From the NCBI RefSeq assembly GCF_014395785.1, contig NZ_CP060713.1:2012501-2076500 (forward strand): a stretch of 64,000 nt of DNA, written 5' to 3'. The stretch comes from Nocardioides mesophilus. GTDB taxonomy: Bacteria; Actinomycetota; Actinomycetes; Propionibacteriales; Nocardioidaceae. The notes under the pieces are model-generated. The model did not search any database and was not told the origin of the DNA. It saw only the letters and a program-made list of their open reading frames with translations. The position numbers were made by a program, and so were the translations under genes. Below, piece after piece: positions 1 through 7,223 of the stretch (position 1 is the stretch's first letter; each line of letters begins with the position of its first letter).

Positions 1-1
1 C

Positions 2-160
2 CCCCGGGTGGGCCGGCGGATGGCCCGCACCGGTCGGCGGATGCACGTCTGGACGGTCAACACCGAGGCCGACCTCGACCTGTGCCGCGAGCTCGGCGTG
101 GAGGCCGTGATCACCGACCGGCCGGCGATGGCGCTCGCGCACCTCGGCGGCGCCCGCTGA
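2..160 (+). CDS. glycerophosphodiester phosphodiesterase, C-terminal fragment
   Basis: The window opens inside this gene; 52 codons and the stop remain. The fragment contains VWTVNTEADLDLCRELGVEAVITDRP, split here as VWTVNTEADLD and GVEAVITDRP. This is the last strand-helix-strand of the GDPD TIM barrel: the W-T-V-N strand, then the I-T-D-R/K-P motif that ends most bacterial GlpQ/UgpQ proteins. The family hydrolyses glycerophosphodiesters to sn-glycerol-3-phosphate and an alcohol. The catalytic His and Glu residues lie upstream of the window, so activity cannot be judged. The next gene on the same strand starts about 90 bp later. Confidence 0.8.
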   Translation, partial: PRVGRRMARTGRRMHVWTVNTEADLDLCRELGVEAVITDRPAMALAHLGGAR

Positions 161-250
161 GTGATGTCGGTCTCACCGCACGGTCATCGGTTCCGCTACC
201 CTGGCGTTCTGGTTTGCCCGGCCGGGGGGTTGGGCAGCATCGCCTCCGAC

Positions 251-691
251 ATGTCATCGACGTTCCCTGGGGGTCGGGTGAGTACGAGCTCGCTGCGAGC
301 CGGGCGCGCGCCTGTCCAGCTGCGCGTCCCCTTCGCCGCGTCCTCGGTCGCCGTCGCCCGTCACAAGCTGAAGGACTGGCTGCAGGAGGCCGGCTGCTCG
401 ACGCGAAGCGTCGACGACGCCCGCATCGTGATCTCCGAGCTCGTCGGCAACTCCGTGCGCCACGCGCAGCCGCTGCCCGACGGCGACATCCTGGTCAGCT
501 GGCAGGTGGAGAAGCGCGGCCTGCTGATCTCGGTCACCGACGGCGGCAGCGGCACCCGGCCGCGCACCGTGCACGCGCCGGCCGGAGCGCTGGCCGGCCG
601 CGGCATGGCCATCGTGGAGAGCCTCGCCGTCACCTGGTGGGCCGACAAGAAGCAGGCCCGCTCCACGGTGCACGCGATCCTCGAGCTCTGA
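251..691 (+). CDS. RsbW-like ATP-binding protein (anti-sigma factor/serine kinase type)
   Basis: A single-domain GHKL (HATPase_c) protein of about 146 residues. The N-box region reads ISELVGNSVRHA, followed by the G1-like VTDGGSGTRP and the G2-like AGRGMAIVE. These bind ATP-Mg in the actinobacterial RsbW/SpoIIAB-like group, whose members usually sequester or phosphorylate an anti-anti-sigma factor. No sigma factor or STAS partner is adjacent, so the target is unknown. The start is uncertain. ATG 251 is used, but GTG 278 (VSTSSLR) is equally plausible, and neither has a strong ribosome-binding site. The frame is open further upstream to 161, where it shows no family similarity. Confidence 0.8.
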   Translation: MSSTFPGGRVSTSSLRAGRAPVQLRVPFAASSVAVARHKLKDWLQEAGCSTRSVDDARIVISELVGNSVRHAQPLPDGDILVSWQVEKRGLLISVTDGGSGTRPRTVHAPAGALAGRGMAIVESLAVTWWADKKQARSTVHAILEL

Positions 692-739
692 GCGCCCCGG
701 CGCGCCCGGGGCCGGCAGCGCTCAGTAGGCTCCCACCCC

Positions 740-1693
740 ATGGGAAAGAAGTCGCGCACCAGGCCTGAGCACCGCACCGACCCGAGCGAGCGCACCGGGA
801 CAGCCGGCGAGGTCGGACCGCGCCAGCCCTGCCCCTGTGGGTCGGGACGGCGGTTCAAGGCCTGCCACGGCAGTGTCGACGGCCCGCCGCCGCTCTTCGT
901 GTCCCGGCCCTTCGAGGGCCTGCCGGGCGAGACCGACGTGATCGCGCTGCGCGAGTTCGTGCCCTCCGCGACGGCCCCGCTGACGCTGCGCGACGGCGAC
1001 CGCACCGTCGTCCTCTGCTCGCTGCTGCCGATGGCGGCCCCCGCCCTGGTCCGGCAGGACGGCACGATCTGGCTGGGCCTCCAGGTGCAGCACGGCTTCG
1101 GCGATCCCAGCCGTGACCTCGCAGCCGTGCTGGAGAAGGCACTCGCCGCCGACGCCGGCGAGGTCGTCGGCCTGACCGACCCGCCCGGAGAGGGTCCGCG
1201 GCTGCAGGACCTGCTCGCCGAGCAGCCCCTCGAGGTGAGCGTGCACGACGGCTTCGACTGGTGGGTGGCCGACGTGGACGACCCGACCGGGTCCGTGCAC
1301 GCGTCGCTGGAGGCGGCCAACGCCGCCGCGAACCCGAGCGCCCGGCTGCAGTCGGTGCAGGCGGCGTACTGGACCCGGATGGGCTCCAAGGAGCACCTGC
1401 GCTGGGTGATGCCGCACGACGAGGACCAGCTGCTGACCGCACTGGCGCGCCTGCACGCCGCCGGCAAGGACGACCTGGTCGAGGGCTCGCGGTTCGTCGG
1501 CATGTTCCGGGCGCACGGCCTGCTGGCTCCGGTCTGGGACCTGCCCGTCGGGACCGGTGCCGAGGTGCTGGAGGAGCCGGCGGTCCGGTTCGCTGCCGAC
1601 CTCGAGGCAGCCCTCGCGGACGGGTCGGCGCTGAGCACGCAGGAGCGCTCGGCCCGCAACGGCCTGGCGAACCGGCAGCTGACGATCCGCTGA
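740..1693 (+). CDS. DUF5926 family protein with N-terminal SEC-C zinc motif
   Basis: 317 residues. Residues about 31-48 form a SEC-C zinc-binding motif (CPCGSGRRFKACHG), the module at the C-terminus of SecA and in many small bacterial proteins. The rest matches my memory of DUF5926, an actinobacterial family of unknown function that carries SEC-C at its N-terminus. It looks soluble, with no signal peptide or membrane segment. The ATG at 740 begins MGKKSRTR, the usual basic start. It stands alone, followed by a 294-bp non-coding gap with RNA-like hairpins. Function is not known; a zinc-dependent protein or nucleic-acid interaction is only an inference. Confidence 0.85.
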   Translation: MGKKSRTRPEHRTDPSERTGTAGEVGPRQPCPCGSGRRFKACHGSVDGPPPLFVSRPFEGLPGETDVIALREFVPSATAPLTLRDGDRTVVLCSLLPMAAPALVRQDGTIWLGLQVQHGFGDPSRDLAAVLEKALAADAGEVVGLTDPPGEGPRLQDLLAEQPLEVSVHDGFDWWVADVDDPTGSVHASLEAANAAANPSARLQSVQAAYWTRMGSKEHLRWVMPHDEDQLLTALARLHAAGKDDLVEGSRFVGMFRAHGLLAPVWDLPVGTGAEVLEEPAVRFAADLEAALADGSALSTQERSARNGLANRQLTIR

Positions 1694-1789
1694 GCCGCGG
1701 CCCCGGCCGCACCGGTGCCCGACCGGTCCGGACAGGACTAGACCAGCGGCACCAGATGACGGGGATCCGGCCTTTTTTGGGGCCGGGAG

Positions 1790-1818
1790 TTGATCAAAAG
1801 GTCAACCGACCGTAGATT
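1790..1818 (+). promoter_or_regulatory. sigma70-type promoter with no downstream gene
   Basis: TTGATC (1790-1795) and TAGATT (1813-1818) are separated by exactly 17 bp. Each is close to its consensus, TTGACA and TATAAT. The predicted start, near 1825, is at the base of a terminator-like hairpin, and no reading frame follows. This arrangement suggests a very short structured RNA. Confidence 0.45.
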
Positions 1819-1824
1819 TATCAC

Positions 1825-1870
1825 TGCCCGGTCGTTGTTGTATCCCCCGTCAGCAACGGCCGGGCTTTTT
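1825..1870 (+). ncRNA. candidate ~45-nt hairpin sRNA with C-rich loop
   Basis: GCCCGGTCGTTGTTG (1826-1840) pairs with CAGCAACGGCCGGGC (1851-1865). That is 15 bp including two G-U pairs, around a 10-base loop TATCCCCCGT, followed directly by TTTTT (1866-1870). The stem and U-run form an intrinsic terminator. The promoter at 1790-1818 would start transcription at its foot, so the whole RNA would be this one hairpin, possibly with read-through into the hairpins up to 1940. The exposed ATCCCCC loop resembles the loops of actinobacterial 6C RNA and could pair with G-rich Shine-Dalgarno sequences. It may instead be only a terminator for the upstream gene, although that gene ends 130 bp earlier. Confidence 0.4.
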
Positions 1871-1901
1871 CATGTCCTGAGCCCTGCAGGTAAACAGGGC
1901 C

Positions 1902-1940
1902 AGCCCCGGTCCCCGCTCGAGCAGAGCGGCAACCGGGGCT
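1902..1940 (-). terminator. hairpin downstream of arginine deiminase
   Basis: AGCCCCGGT (1902-1910) pairs with ACCGGGGCT (1932-1940), with an inner CCGCT/AGCGG stem (1913-1917/1925-1929). It lies 48 bp beyond the arginine deiminase stop. There is no U-run on the minus side, which is common for actinobacterial terminators. Confidence 0.4.
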
Positions 1941-1987
1941 TCGTGTTTCCTGTGGGTCAACCCGGCTTCCACCGGGTCCACCGGGGG

Positions 1988-3223
1988 TCAGCCGGTCGCC
2001 AGCGACTCGCGGGACACCGGGCAGGACATGCAGCGCGGGCCGCCGCGACCGGAGCCGAGCTCGGAGCCGGCGATCGCGACGACCTCGATGCCGGCCTCCT
2101 CGAGGCGGCTGTTGGTCTCGATGTTGCGCTCGTAGGCGACCGCCACCCGGGGCGAGAGCGCCAGGGTGTTGTTGCCGTCGTCCCACTGCTCCCGCTCGGC
2201 GGTGACCGGGTCGAGCCCGGTGTCGATCTGGTGCAGCGTGTCGATGCTCATCGCCTTCGCGGCCGCGACCAGGAACGGCTCGGCGCGAGCCACCTCCAGC
2301 ACGAGGTCGGCGTCCCCGTCGCCGGTGCGCTCGCGGCAGGTGACGGCGTACGCCTGGAGGTTGTCGGCGATGTTGGGGTACATCACGATCTTGTCGACGT
2401 CGACCATCGTGCACACGGTGTCCAGGTGCATGGTGGCGCGCTCCTGCGCGATGGGTACGGCGAGCACCGTCTCGGCCAGGCCGGCGGCGAACACCTGGCG
2501 GGCCAGCCGCTCCGCGCCGGCCGGGGTGGTGCGCTCGCCGACGCCGACGGCGATGACGCCGGGAGCCAGCAGCAGGACGTCGCCGCCCTCGACGTGCTCG
2601 CGCTGCCAGCCGTGCAGCGTCGGGGTGCCGGCGAACCGCGGGTGCTCGGTGTAGATCAGCTCGGTGAGCTGGGTCTCCCGCTCCCGGGCCGGCATCGCCA
2701 GGGAGGTGATCGCCACCCGGTCCCGCACCCAGACGCTGGAGTCGCGGGTGAAGAGCAGGTTCGGCAGCGGGTCGATCAGGAAGTCGTCGCTGTGCAGCAG
2801 GCTGGTGACCAGGCCGTGACCGCCGCGGACCTCGTCGTTGCGGACTCCGGCGGTGAGGAACGAGGCCAGCTCCTCGGGCGACTGGTCGTGCAGCGCGGAG
2901 GTGAGGTAGCCGCGCAGCGTGTCGCCGAGGTGCAGGCTGGACATCGCCCCGGTGATCGCGTGCTCCCGGGCGGTCTCGCTCTGCAGCGTCTCGGTGAGCA
3001 GCTCGACGAGGTAGAGCACCTCGACGTCGCGGTCGCGCAGCGCCTGCGCGAAGGCGTCGTGCTCGTCCTGCGCGCGGCCCACCCAAGGGATGCCGTCGAA
3101 GAGCAGCTTGTCGTTGTTGCGCGGCGTGAGCCGCTTCAGCTCCGGGCCGGGGCGGTGCAGCATCACCGTCCGCAGCCGGCCGACCTCGCTGTCGGCGCCG
3201 TGCGGTGCTCGCTGGTTCTCCAT
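1988..3223 (-). CDS. arcA: arginine deiminase
   Basis: 411 residues, the normal length for arginine deiminase (L-arginine + H2O to L-citrulline + NH3). The family signatures are in order: MLHRPGPEL (21-29), LFTRDSS with the catalytic Asp (157-163), EGGD (212-215), MHLDTV with the catalytic His (265-270), and the nucleophilic Cys in MSCPVSR (about residue 401). The start at 3223 (MENQR) gives the usual N-terminus; the open frame upstream is unrelated. No ornithine carbamoyltransferase, carbamate kinase or arginine/ornithine antiporter is nearby, so this is not a classical arc operon. The enzyme may serve nitrogen salvage or acid defence rather than ATP formation. Confidence 0.95.
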   Translation of the reverse strand: MENQRAPHGADSEVGRLRTVMLHRPGPELKRLTPRNNDKLLFDGIPWVGRAQDEHDAFAQALRDRDVEVLYLVELLTETLQSETAREHAITGAMSSLHLGDTLRGYLTSALHDQSPEELASFLTAGVRNDEVRGGHGLVTSLLHSDDFLIDPLPNLLFTRDSSVWVRDRVAITSLAMPARERETQLTELIYTEHPRFAGTPTLHGWQREHVEGGDVLLLAPGVIAVGVGERTTPAGAERLARQVFAAGLAETVLAVPIAQERATMHLDTVCTMVDVDKIVMYPNIADNLQAYAVTCRERTGDGDADLVLEVARAEPFLVAAAKAMSIDTLHQIDTGLDPVTAEREQWDDGNNTLALSPRVAVAYERNIETNSRLEEAGIEVVAIAGSELGSGRGGPRCMSCPVSRESLATG

Positions 3224-3233
3224 GAGGCGAACC

Positions 3234-4202
3234 CTAGACCGTCGCGCCGCTCCCCGGGCCGGCCGGCGGCGACGGCGGTGGTGTCGGCAGCTCCTCGGAG
3301 ACCTGGTCGTGCACGATCGCCGAGCCGGCGACCTGGCCCGCCGCGGCGGCCGACAGTACGGCGGCCATCGGCATCGGCAGGGACGGCCGGTGGGCCGCAT
3401 CCCCCGCGGCGTAGACGCCCGGACGGCTGGTGCGGCCCAGATCGTCGACCGACACGCAGCCGGACGGCAGCAGGTCCAGGCCCAGCTGCTCGGCGAACGG
3501 GGCGGCCTGTGACAGCACCGGCGCGACGAACAGACCGGCGACGTCGACGGCGTCCCCGGTGACGAGCTCCACGCGAGCGCCGGGGGAGCTCTCGCGCACC
3601 CCGACCACGCGCGAGGTCACCACGGTGGCTCCCAGGCTCGCGAGCTGGGTGGCGACCACCGGGTCCGGAGCGGCGCCGTCGGTGAGCACGGTGAGCGACG
3701 ACGCGATCGGCGCGAGCATCCCGGCCAGCACCGCTGCGTGCGGCGTCGCCGCGAGGATTCCCACCGGCGAGCCGGTCAGCTCGTGGCCGTGGCAGAACGG
3801 GCAGTGCGCGACGACGTCACCCCAGAGCTCCGCGAGCCCGGGCACGTCGGGCAGGGTGTCGCGCAGCCCCGTGGCGATCAGCACCCGCCGACCCCTGACC
3901 TCCGCGCCGTCGGCGACGTTCACGCGGAAGCCGGAGTCGTCGGGTGCGACGGCGGTGACCCGGGCGGCGCGCACCTCGACGGTGTCGTAGCCGGCCAGGT
4001 CGGCCCGGGCCTGCGCCCGGAACGCGGCCGGCGGCTGACCGTCGTGGCCGAGGACGTTGTGCATGTGGGCGGCCGGGTCGTTGCGGTAGCGGCCGGAGTC
4101 GAGGACGAGCACCGAACGGTGCATCCGGCCGATCGAGAGCGCCGCCTGCAGCCCGGCCGGCCCTCCGCCTAGCACCACCGCGTCGTACGTCTGAGTGTCC
4201 AT
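3234..4202 (-). CDS. thioredoxin-reductase-like NAD(P)/FAD-dependent oxidoreductase
   Basis: 322 residues. It has an N-terminal FAD-binding Rossmann motif GGGPAG (12-17), a redox-active CPFC (134-137) in the position of the TrxB CxxC, and a C-terminal GDAAH FAD motif. The protein belongs to the TrxB/AhpF-C fold, but its partner disulfide protein is unknown. The final 25 residues are a Pro/Gly-rich tail. The start at 4202 is set by a strong AGGAGG seven bases upstream. The gene is divergent from a MerR regulator, and its promoter carries a 24-bp operator in a 19-bp spacer (4241-4271), so MerR-type activation is expected. Arginine deiminase follows 10 bp downstream on the same strand and may be co-transcribed. 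Confidence 0.9.
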   Translation of the reverse strand: MDTQTYDAVVLGGGPAGLQAALSIGRMHRSVLVLDSGRYRNDPAAHMHNVLGHDGQPPAAFRAQARADLAGYDTVEVRAARVTAVAPDDSGFRVNVADGAEVRGRRVLIATGLRDTLPDVPGLAELWGDVVAHCPFCHGHELTGSPVGILAATPHAAVLAGMLAPIASSLTVLTDGAAPDPVVATQLASLGATVVTSRVVGVRESSPGARVELVTGDAVDVAGLFVAPVLSQAAPFAEQLGLDLLPSGCVSVDDLGRTSRPGVYAAGDAAHRPSLPMPMAAVLSAAAAGQVAGSAIVHDQVSEELPTPPPSPPAGPGSGATV

Positions 4203-4240
4203 GACCGTGCCTCCTGGGGCGTCGACTTGTCCATGGCACG

Positions 4241-4271
4241 AGGATCTGACTTCATGTCGACATGAAGTCAA
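4241..4271 (-). promoter_or_regulatory. MerR-type promoter with 24-bp perfect palindrome
   Basis: On the minus strand, TTGACT (4271-4266) and GATCCT (4246-4241) are separated by 19 bp. This over-long spacer is typical of MerR-activated promoters. A perfect 24-bp palindrome, 4247-4270 (half-site TGACTTCATGTC), fills the spacer and runs one step into the -35 box. It also covers the ATG (4262) of the divergent merR-like gene, so the regulator probably represses itself while activating the flavoprotein gene. The predicted flavoprotein RNA start is near 4234. Confidence 0.75.
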
Positions 4272-4690
4272 GTGCTCGATCCGTCACCCCGACCTGGTCC
4301 GTCGGTGAGCTCGCAGGTCGCTTCGGACTCGCCACGCACGTCCTACGGCACTGGGAGGACGTCGGCCTCCTCGCCCCGGCCCGCGACGGGGCCGGCCGCC
4401 GCCGCTACGGCCCCGACGAGCTCGTGCGGGTCGCGGCGATCCTGCGCAGCAAGTCCGCCGGGATGTCGCTGGAGCAGATCCGGGCGCTCCTGCACGGCGA
4501 CGCGCATGGCCGGCACCAGGTCCTCGAGGCGCACGTCGCCGAGCTCGACCGGCGGATGGCCGAGATGGAGCTGTCCCGCGAGATGACGTTGCACGCCCTG
4601 CGGTGCCGAGCCCACGACATCGCGACCTGCCCGAACTTCGCCCGCTCGGTGCAGGACCTGATCGAGGGTCAGCCGGCGACGATCTCGTAG
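4262..4690 (+). CDS. MerR family transcriptional regulator
   Basis: 142 residues. The winged HTH of MerR proteins starts at TWSVGELAGRFG (11-22), followed by HVLRHWEDVGLL (26-37). A dimerisation helix covers about 84-112. The C-terminal tail has C115, H118 and C123 in CRAHDIATCPNF, a Cys/His arrangement suited to metal or redox sensing. No other in-frame start exists, so ATG 4262 lies inside its own operator; with a possible TTGTCC/TTCATG promoter ending at 4256 the mRNA may be almost leaderless. The divergent target is the thioredoxin-reductase-like gene. Its last 22 bp overlap the convergent GDT1 gene. Confidence 0.9.
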   Translation: MKSSARSVTPTWSVGELAGRFGLATHVLRHWEDVGLLAPARDGAGRRRYGPDELVRVAAILRSKSAGMSLEQIRALLHGDAHGRHQVLEAHVAELDRRMAEMELSREMTLHALRCRAHDIATCPNFARSVQDLIEGQPATIS

Positions 4691-5274
4691 AGCGTGAACG
4701 CGGCCAGCAGCAGGCAGACCCCCGCGCCGATGTAGTGCAGCAGCGAGAGCTTCATGTAGCGCAGCAGCACCCGTCCCATCAGCACCGCGAGCCCCGAGAC
4801 GGTGAGCAGCGCGGCCCAGGCGCCGACGAAGACGCTGACGTGGTCGTGGTACTTCGCGACCAGGCTGATGGTCAGCAGCTGCGACAGGTCGCCCCACTCG
4901 GCGGCGAAGAGCACCAAGAACGAGGCGACCGCGGCCCGCAGGAAGTTCTTCGGCTCGCTGGCCCGGGCGGCGTACTCCTGCTCCTGCTCCTTCTCCTCCG
5001 CGTCGGCGCCGGGGGCGGTGCGGAACAGCACGAACGCGCCGGCGAGGAAGATCACCAGCGCGACGCTCTTGATCAGCAGGTCCGGCAGCAGGGTGGCCAG
5101 GGCCCCCGCGGTGACCGCGACGATGGTCTGCACCAGGAACGCCAGGCCGACGCCGATCCAGACCGCGAGCGGCCGGTAGCGGGTGGAGAGCACCAGCGCG
5201 GCGATGAAGGTCTTGTCGGGCAGCTCGACGAGGAAGATCGTCCCGAAGGCGAGGGCGGCGACGGCGAGGTCCAC
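4669..5274 (-). CDS. GDT1/TMEM165 family cation transporter
   Basis: 201 residues with about six membrane helices in two homologous halves. Each half carries the family signature E-x-G/P-D-K/R/L-S/T: ELPDKT (17-22) and EWGDLSQ (126-132). An acidic cytoplasmic loop rich in Glu (about 90-101) separates them. The UPF0016/GDT1 family moves Ca2+ or Mn2+, usually by exchange. The GTG start at 5274 overlaps the TAG of larC by one base, so translation is coupled and this is the third gene of a larB-larC operon. A transporter in a nickel-cofactor operon suggests it handles a divalent ion used or displaced there, which is an inference. The 3' end overlaps the merR-like gene by 22 bp. Confidence 0.88.
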   Translation of the reverse strand: MDLAVAALAFGTIFLVELPDKTFIAALVLSTRYRPLAVWIGVGLAFLVQTIVAVTAGALATLLPDLLIKSVALVIFLAGAFVLFRTAPGADAEEKEQEQEYAARASEPKNFLRAAVASFLVLFAAEWGDLSQLLTISLVAKYHDHVSVFVGAWAALLTVSGLAVLMGRVLLRYMKLSLLHYIGAGVCLLLAAFTLYEIVAG

Positions 5275-6470
5275 TACAGCAGCTCCTGGGTGGCCGCGAC
5301 CGCCTCGGCGAGCACGTCCTTGATCGGTCGGTGGGTGCGGGCCGCGACGTGGGCCACGTCGACGTACTCGGGCTGGGCGTTGACGACCCGGCCGTCGAGC
5401 AGGGCGAGCTTCACGGTGATCTGGTGGCCGGCGACGGCGACGGTCCGGGTCTCCCGGTCCAGCGCGGTCTTGCCGACCGGCACCTCACGGACGCCGATCG
5501 TCGAGGTCTGCCGGAACACGGCGGCGCGCGCGGCGTCGACCCGGTCCGGTGCAGCCAGCACGTGCAGCGTGTGCGCGGGCCGGCCCTTCTTCATCAGGAT
5601 CGGGGTCAGCCAGGCGTCGCTGGCGCCGGCCTCGAGCAGCGCCGCGATCACGTCGGGCCACAGCCGCGGGTCGAGGTCGTCGACGTTGGTCTCCAGCACC
5701 ACCGCGCCGCCGCTGCCGCCGGGTCCCGCCGCGGCGGGGACGGAGCCGACCGGCTCCCCGACCAGGAGACGTACGACGTTCGCGTGCCCCTCCGGGTCGC
5801 GACCGCCGGCGCCCACCCCGACCGTGGCGACCGCCATCATCGGCTGCGCCCCGAACGAGGTGGCGTGGCTGACCAGCAGGGCGGCCCCGGTGGGCGTGCA
5901 CAGCTCCATCTGCGGCGCTCCGGCCGGTCCGGCGTACGACGGGGCGCCGCGCAGCAGCTCGACCACCGCCGGCGGCGGGACCGGCAGGTCGCCGTGCGCG
6001 CCGCGGACCCGCCCGGAGCCGACGGCCACCGGCGAGACCACCAGCGCAGAGAGCCCGAGGTGGTGCAGGCCGGCGCAGACCCCGACCACGTCGGCGATCG
6101 CGTCGAGGGCGCCCACCTCGTGGAAGTGCACCTCCTCGGGGGTGGTCCCGTGCACGGCGGCCTCGGCGACGGCCAGGCGCTCGAAGGTGGCGTGCGCGCT
6201 GTCCCTGACCTCGTCGGCGAGCGGCGCCGCGGCCAGCAGCGCGGCGACGTCGCGCCAGGTCCGGTGGGTGTGGCTGTCGGCGACGTCGACGTGGCAGCGG
6301 GTCGCCGCGAGAGCGCCGCGGACGACGGTCTCGGTGCGCAGCCCGACCGCCTCGGGCGCGACCGCCGTGACCGCTGCGGACAGCACCTCCAGCGGGACAC
6401 CCGCGCCGACCAGGGCACCGAGCAGCATGTCGCCGCTGGCCCCCGAGGACGCGTCCACCCAGCCGATCAC
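5274..6470 (-). CDS. larC: nickel pincer cofactor biosynthesis protein LarC
   Basis: 398 residues. The N-terminus MIGWVDASSGASGDMLLGAL is the LarC signature. Family blocks follow: HFHEVGALDAIADVVG (about 145-160), CTPTGAALL, and ETNVDDLDP in the C-terminal half. LarC inserts Ni into the pyridinium bisthiocarboxylate nucleotide, a CTP-dependent step that makes the lactate-racemase-type nickel-pincer cofactor. In Lactobacillus the protein is made by a programmed frameshift; here the two halves are one frame. The GTG start at 6470 overlaps the larB stop (GTGA). LarE and a LarA-type racemase are not in the window and must be elsewhere if the pathway is complete. Confidence 0.92.
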   Translation of the reverse strand: MIGWVDASSGASGDMLLGALVGAGVPLEVLSAAVTAVAPEAVGLRTETVVRGALAATRCHVDVADSHTHRTWRDVAALLAAAPLADEVRDSAHATFERLAVAEAAVHGTTPEEVHFHEVGALDAIADVVGVCAGLHHLGLSALVVSPVAVGSGRVRGAHGDLPVPPPAVVELLRGAPSYAGPAGAPQMELCTPTGAALLVSHATSFGAQPMMAVATVGVGAGGRDPEGHANVVRLLVGEPVGSVPAAAGPGGSGGAVVLETNVDDLDPRLWPDVIAALLEAGASDAWLTPILMKKGRPAHTLHVLAAPDRVDAARAAVFRQTSTIGVREVPVGKTALDRETRTVAVAGHQITVKLALLDGRVVNAQPEYVDVAHVAARTHRPIKDVLAEAVAATQELL

Positions 6471-7162
6471 TCCCGGTCCCCGGGCTCGTGCGGGCGGGCG
6501 TTGCGGGCCACCCGGGCGGCGAACACGCCGGCGCCGTAGCCGTTGTCGATGTTCACGACCGTGACCCCGGGGGCGCAGGAGTTCAGCATCCCGAGCAGGG
6601 CCGCCAGCCCGCCGAAGGAGGCGCCGTAGCCGACGCTGGTGGGCACGGCCACGAGGGGTACGCCGGTGAGCCCGCCGACCACGCTGGGCAGCGCGCCCTC
6701 CATGCCGGCCACCACCACCAGGCAGTCGGCCCGGGCGAGGTCGTCGCGGGCGGCGAGCACCCGGTGCAGGCCGGCCACCCCGACGTCGTTGACCCGGTGC
6801 ACCCCGGCGCCGTAGACCCGCGCGGTCAGCGCCGCCTCGGCGGCGACCGGGGCGTCGGAGGTGCCGGCGGAGACGATGGTGACCAGCCCCCGCGACGGCG
6901 GCAGCGGGCCCAGCGTGGCCGCGCCGGCGACCTCGTCGAGGACCGCGTCGGGCAGCTGCGCCAGCACGGCCTCGCGGGACGCCGCGGACAGCCGGGTGGC
7001 GAGCACCGCCCGGTCCGGGTGCGCGGCGTGCAGCCGGGTGAGGATCTCGACGACCTGCGCCGGTGTCTTGCCGGCGCCGTAGACGACCTCGGGGTCGCCC
7101 GTCCGCGCCGCGCGGCCGGTGTCCAGGCGCGCGTAGCCGAGGTCGTCGATGTGGTCGCTCAC
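6467..7162 (-). CDS. larB: nickel pincer cofactor biosynthesis protein LarB
   Basis: 231 residues from GTG 7162 (VSDHIDDLGYARLD). The C-terminal two-thirds is a PurE-like fold, with VTIVSAGTSDAPVAAEAA, DVGVAGLHR and VVVAGMEGALPSVVGGL as recognisable blocks. LarB carboxylates the pyridinium ring of nicotinic acid adenine dinucleotide and releases AMP, the first step of nickel-pincer cofactor synthesis. The frame is open to 7225, but that would overlap the divergent pheA start; GTG 7162 leaves a 61-bp intergenic space and has GGAGA upstream. It is the first gene of larB-larC-GDT1, joined to larC by a GTGA overlap. Confidence 0.92.
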   Translation of the reverse strand: MSDHIDDLGYARLDTGRAARTGDPEVVYGAGKTPAQVVEILTRLHAAHPDRAVLATRLSAASREAVLAQLPDAVLDEVAGAATLGPLPPSRGLVTIVSAGTSDAPVAAEAALTARVYGAGVHRVNDVGVAGLHRVLAARDDLARADCLVVVAGMEGALPSVVGGLTGVPLVAVPTSVGYGASFGGLAALLGMLNSCAPGVTVVNIDNGYGAGVFAARVARNARPHEPGDRE

Positions 7163-7223
7163 GCGAGCGAATCTATCTCCGGCGCCCGCGTGGCCGGCCG
7201 GGGAGGTCACTAGGGTGGGCGCC

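Larger units (their letters stand above)
1694..1987. other. 294-bp intergenic region with promoter and hairpins
   Basis: No credible gene. It lies between the DUF5926 gene (+) and arginine deiminase (-). From left to right it holds: a short CCGGCC/GGCCGG inverted repeat with a T6 loop (1768-1787); an orphan sigma70-like promoter (1790-1818); a long hairpin followed by T5 (1826-1870); a second hairpin, GCCCTG/CAGGGC (1881-1900); and a third, AGCCCCGGT/ACCGGGGCT with an inner CCGCT/AGCGG stem (1902-1940). The third is placed to terminate arginine deiminase transcription, which ends at 1988 on the minus strand. Confidence 0.6.
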
